Origin: Bemisia tabaci
Lineage: Eukaryota; Arthropoda; Insecta; Hemiptera; Aleyrodidae
Assembly: GCF_918797505.1 (NCBI RefSeq)
Contig: NC_092800.1
Coordinates: forward strand, 1,240,001-1,304,000
Reading direction: 5' to 3'
Length of the DNA stretch: 64,000 bases
Both the position numbers and the translations under genes were made by a program. The notes under the pieces were generated by a model. The model was not told the origin of the DNA. It made no database searches and saw nothing but the letters and a program-made list of their open reading frames with translations. Positions within the stretch are counted from its first letter, which is position 1, and the number at the start of each line of letters is the position of its first letter. Shown here one piece after another: positions 62,867 through 64,000 of this stretch.

Positions 62867-63236
62867 GTTGTGAGTGAGGGTGCGCCCAGAACGCCGACCC
62901 AACTCTTCATGGCATGAGATCTTGAAGAGGTCACTGGTTATCCTTACTAAATCTCACTGGACTAAACCTCTGATCTCGTAGGAACTGAGTAGATCCGTTG
63001 TGCTTCGTTCGCGCGGGAGTCCGTGTGAAAAAAGCAGAACGGAGAAGAGATCTTAAGGAGGAAACTGGTCGGTCCGGACCGGCTATAGGGCATCCGATCT
63101 CGAGTGAAACAAAGGCATGAGCCCCATGCCTTTGTCTTTTAAAATTTCTTCTCAATTTCTTCAAAATTTCTTCAAAATTTTGAATTTCAAATTAACGTAA
63201 TGCCATGGGAGTTGTAAGTTGGACGATGGAAGCGTT
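62867..63236 (+). other. Non-coding leader before ribozyme 3
   Basis: Starts with the 26-bp block shared with 61195. GC-richer to about 63130 and then a run of CTTCAAAATTT repeats (63140-63180). A hairpin GGCATGAGCCCCATGCC is at 63114-63130. No coding frame with homology. Confidence 0.5.
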
Positions 63237-63308
63237 GCCGTCTGATGTCGGTTCCTCCTCGTGGTGGACGGTGGAAACGAGGGTTTTACCCTCGGCTAAA
63301 CGCCGACA
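63237..63308 (+). ncRNA. HDV-like self-cleaving ribozyme 3
   Basis: The 72-nt core has the same sequence as ribozyme 2 (1,993 bp upstream): P1 63237-63243/63266-63272, P2 63246-63251/63303-63308, L3 UCCUCGU, P4 63278-63284/63288-63294, catalytic C expected at 63296. The flanks differ more than the core, which suggests the core is under constraint or that the copies are from a young family. Confidence 0.87.
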
Positions 63309-63430
63309 AAATTGGTGCTAGTTTTGGCAGTAATACACAGGGGTCGATACTTTAGTCTATTTGATGTTTCATGACCCCTAGTAGCACCTTTTTCAGATGA
63401 ATACATCTTTGACTTATAGTTTTTGACCAT
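63309..63430 (+). other. Tail downstream of ribozyme 3
   Basis: Diverged copy of 61316-61440 (GCAGTAATACACAGGGGTCG, then 'AGCACCTTTTTCAGATGAAT'). From 63431 to 63714 AT-rich sequence without a gene. Confidence 0.5.
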
Positions 63431-63714
63431 TCTCACGATTTCTATAACTTATTCATTCATCTTATTGATTTCTATAATATATTTCAGGAGACAAATAATT
63501 ATATGCCTAGAAAAAACACAGATGATTAACAAATAAAATATCAGAACACATGAATTAGAGCATCTTAGCTTTTTCATCAATACGATTTTGATTTTGGGGC
63601 TAAAATGCTCCTTTCTCAAATATAAATTTAGAAGTTTTGTAGTGACGAGCGTCCAAAGATTTGCCATTGATTTTGCGTAGAAATAATTTATCAATTGATC
63701 GAGATTTAATCTGT

Positions 63715-63838
63715 TGGAGAAGAGGAGGAAGAGAAAGATAAAGTAGTAGAGAGAGAGAGGAGCAGAAAAAAAAGAGAGAAGAAAAGAAGGTAAGGAAAAT
63801 GAAGGAGGAGAGAGAGGAGAAAAATGAGGAGAAAGGTG
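63715..63838 (+). repeat. Purine-rich GA tract
   Basis: GA/GGA-rich run of about 120 nt, similar in composition to 59878-60267. Confidence 0.8.
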
Positions 63839-63880
63839 TAGTTGCTCAGAGCGCCTTCAAGAGTATCGCTTCGACAGAGC

Positions 63881-63940
63881 CTTACACCCTGTTTACGGCC
63901 GTTCTTTCCCGGGTTCACGGTCAAAAAGCAATCCGGTGGT
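63881..63940 (+). repeat. Fragment of the 318-bp satellite
   Basis: AGCCTTACACCCTGTTTACG, GCCGTTCTTTCCCGGG and TCCGGTG match the satellite unit (AGCCTTAGTCCCCGTTTACG ...) with about 15% difference. A single fragment about 39 kb from the array. Confidence 0.8.
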
Positions 63941-64000
63941 ATCGATCGAACAGAGGCCGCAGATCGTAAAATCAGTATCATCCAACACAGCGGTAAACAA

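Overview
The window is nuclear DNA of an animal, very probably an insect. It has spliced genes with GT/AG introns, initiator-type (TCAGTC) promoters, a complete BEL/Pao LTR retrotransposon, a TTAGG-type short tandem array (the usual insect telomere unit) and many short inverted-repeat DNA transposons. There are no bacterial features. The species cannot be read from the sequence; the repeat content would fit a repeat-rich hemipteran, but that is a guess.

Host genes. (1) On the minus strand at the left edge lie the first two coding exons of a syntaxin-1-type SNARE gene: exon 1 at 8149-8181 with an initiator promoter near 8393, and exon 2 at 1210-1323. The rest lies beyond the left edge. (2) A complete four-exon TMEM17 gene (ciliary transition-zone membrane protein, 257 codons plus stop) runs on the minus strand from 33454 to 18284. 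Its third intron is about 12.3 kb and is filled with repeats, including a 3.7-kb satellite array. A perfect RFX-type X-box lies in a GC-rich block upstream at 35169-35181. (3) On the plus strand, two splice-bounded segments (about 39956-40445 and 53065-53173) look like 5' exons of an unidentified gene whose intron received the BEL/Pao element.

Mobile DNA. An 11,015-bp BEL/Pao element (41770-52784) has 1,697-bp LTRs that differ at about eight sites, a 5-bp target duplication and an intact 1,787-codon gag-pol frame. It also carries a separate 194-codon basic ORF with its own TATA/initiator-like upstream sequence. It sits inside a palindromic TA-flanked MITE. At least a dozen MITE or foldback families recur, several nested in one another. 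Two hAT-type families have exact 8-bp target duplications.

Tandem and structured DNA. There is a 318-bp satellite (about 11.7 units), a palindrome with a TTAGG-like core directly abutting it, a 130-bp tandem repeat carrying an AAGATGGCGGC (YY1/Pho-like) box in most units, and a 113-bp repeat inside a hAT MITE. The right end (60.2-63.3 kb) is the most unusual part. Three segments fold as HDV-like self-cleaving ribozymes (nested double pseudoknot, conserved L3 and J4/2). P1, P2 and P4 show compensatory changes between copies. The first is followed by about 950 nt of GC-richer non-coding sequence with an internal repeat.

Outside these features the DNA is AT-rich intron or intergenic sequence in which I recognise no gene.
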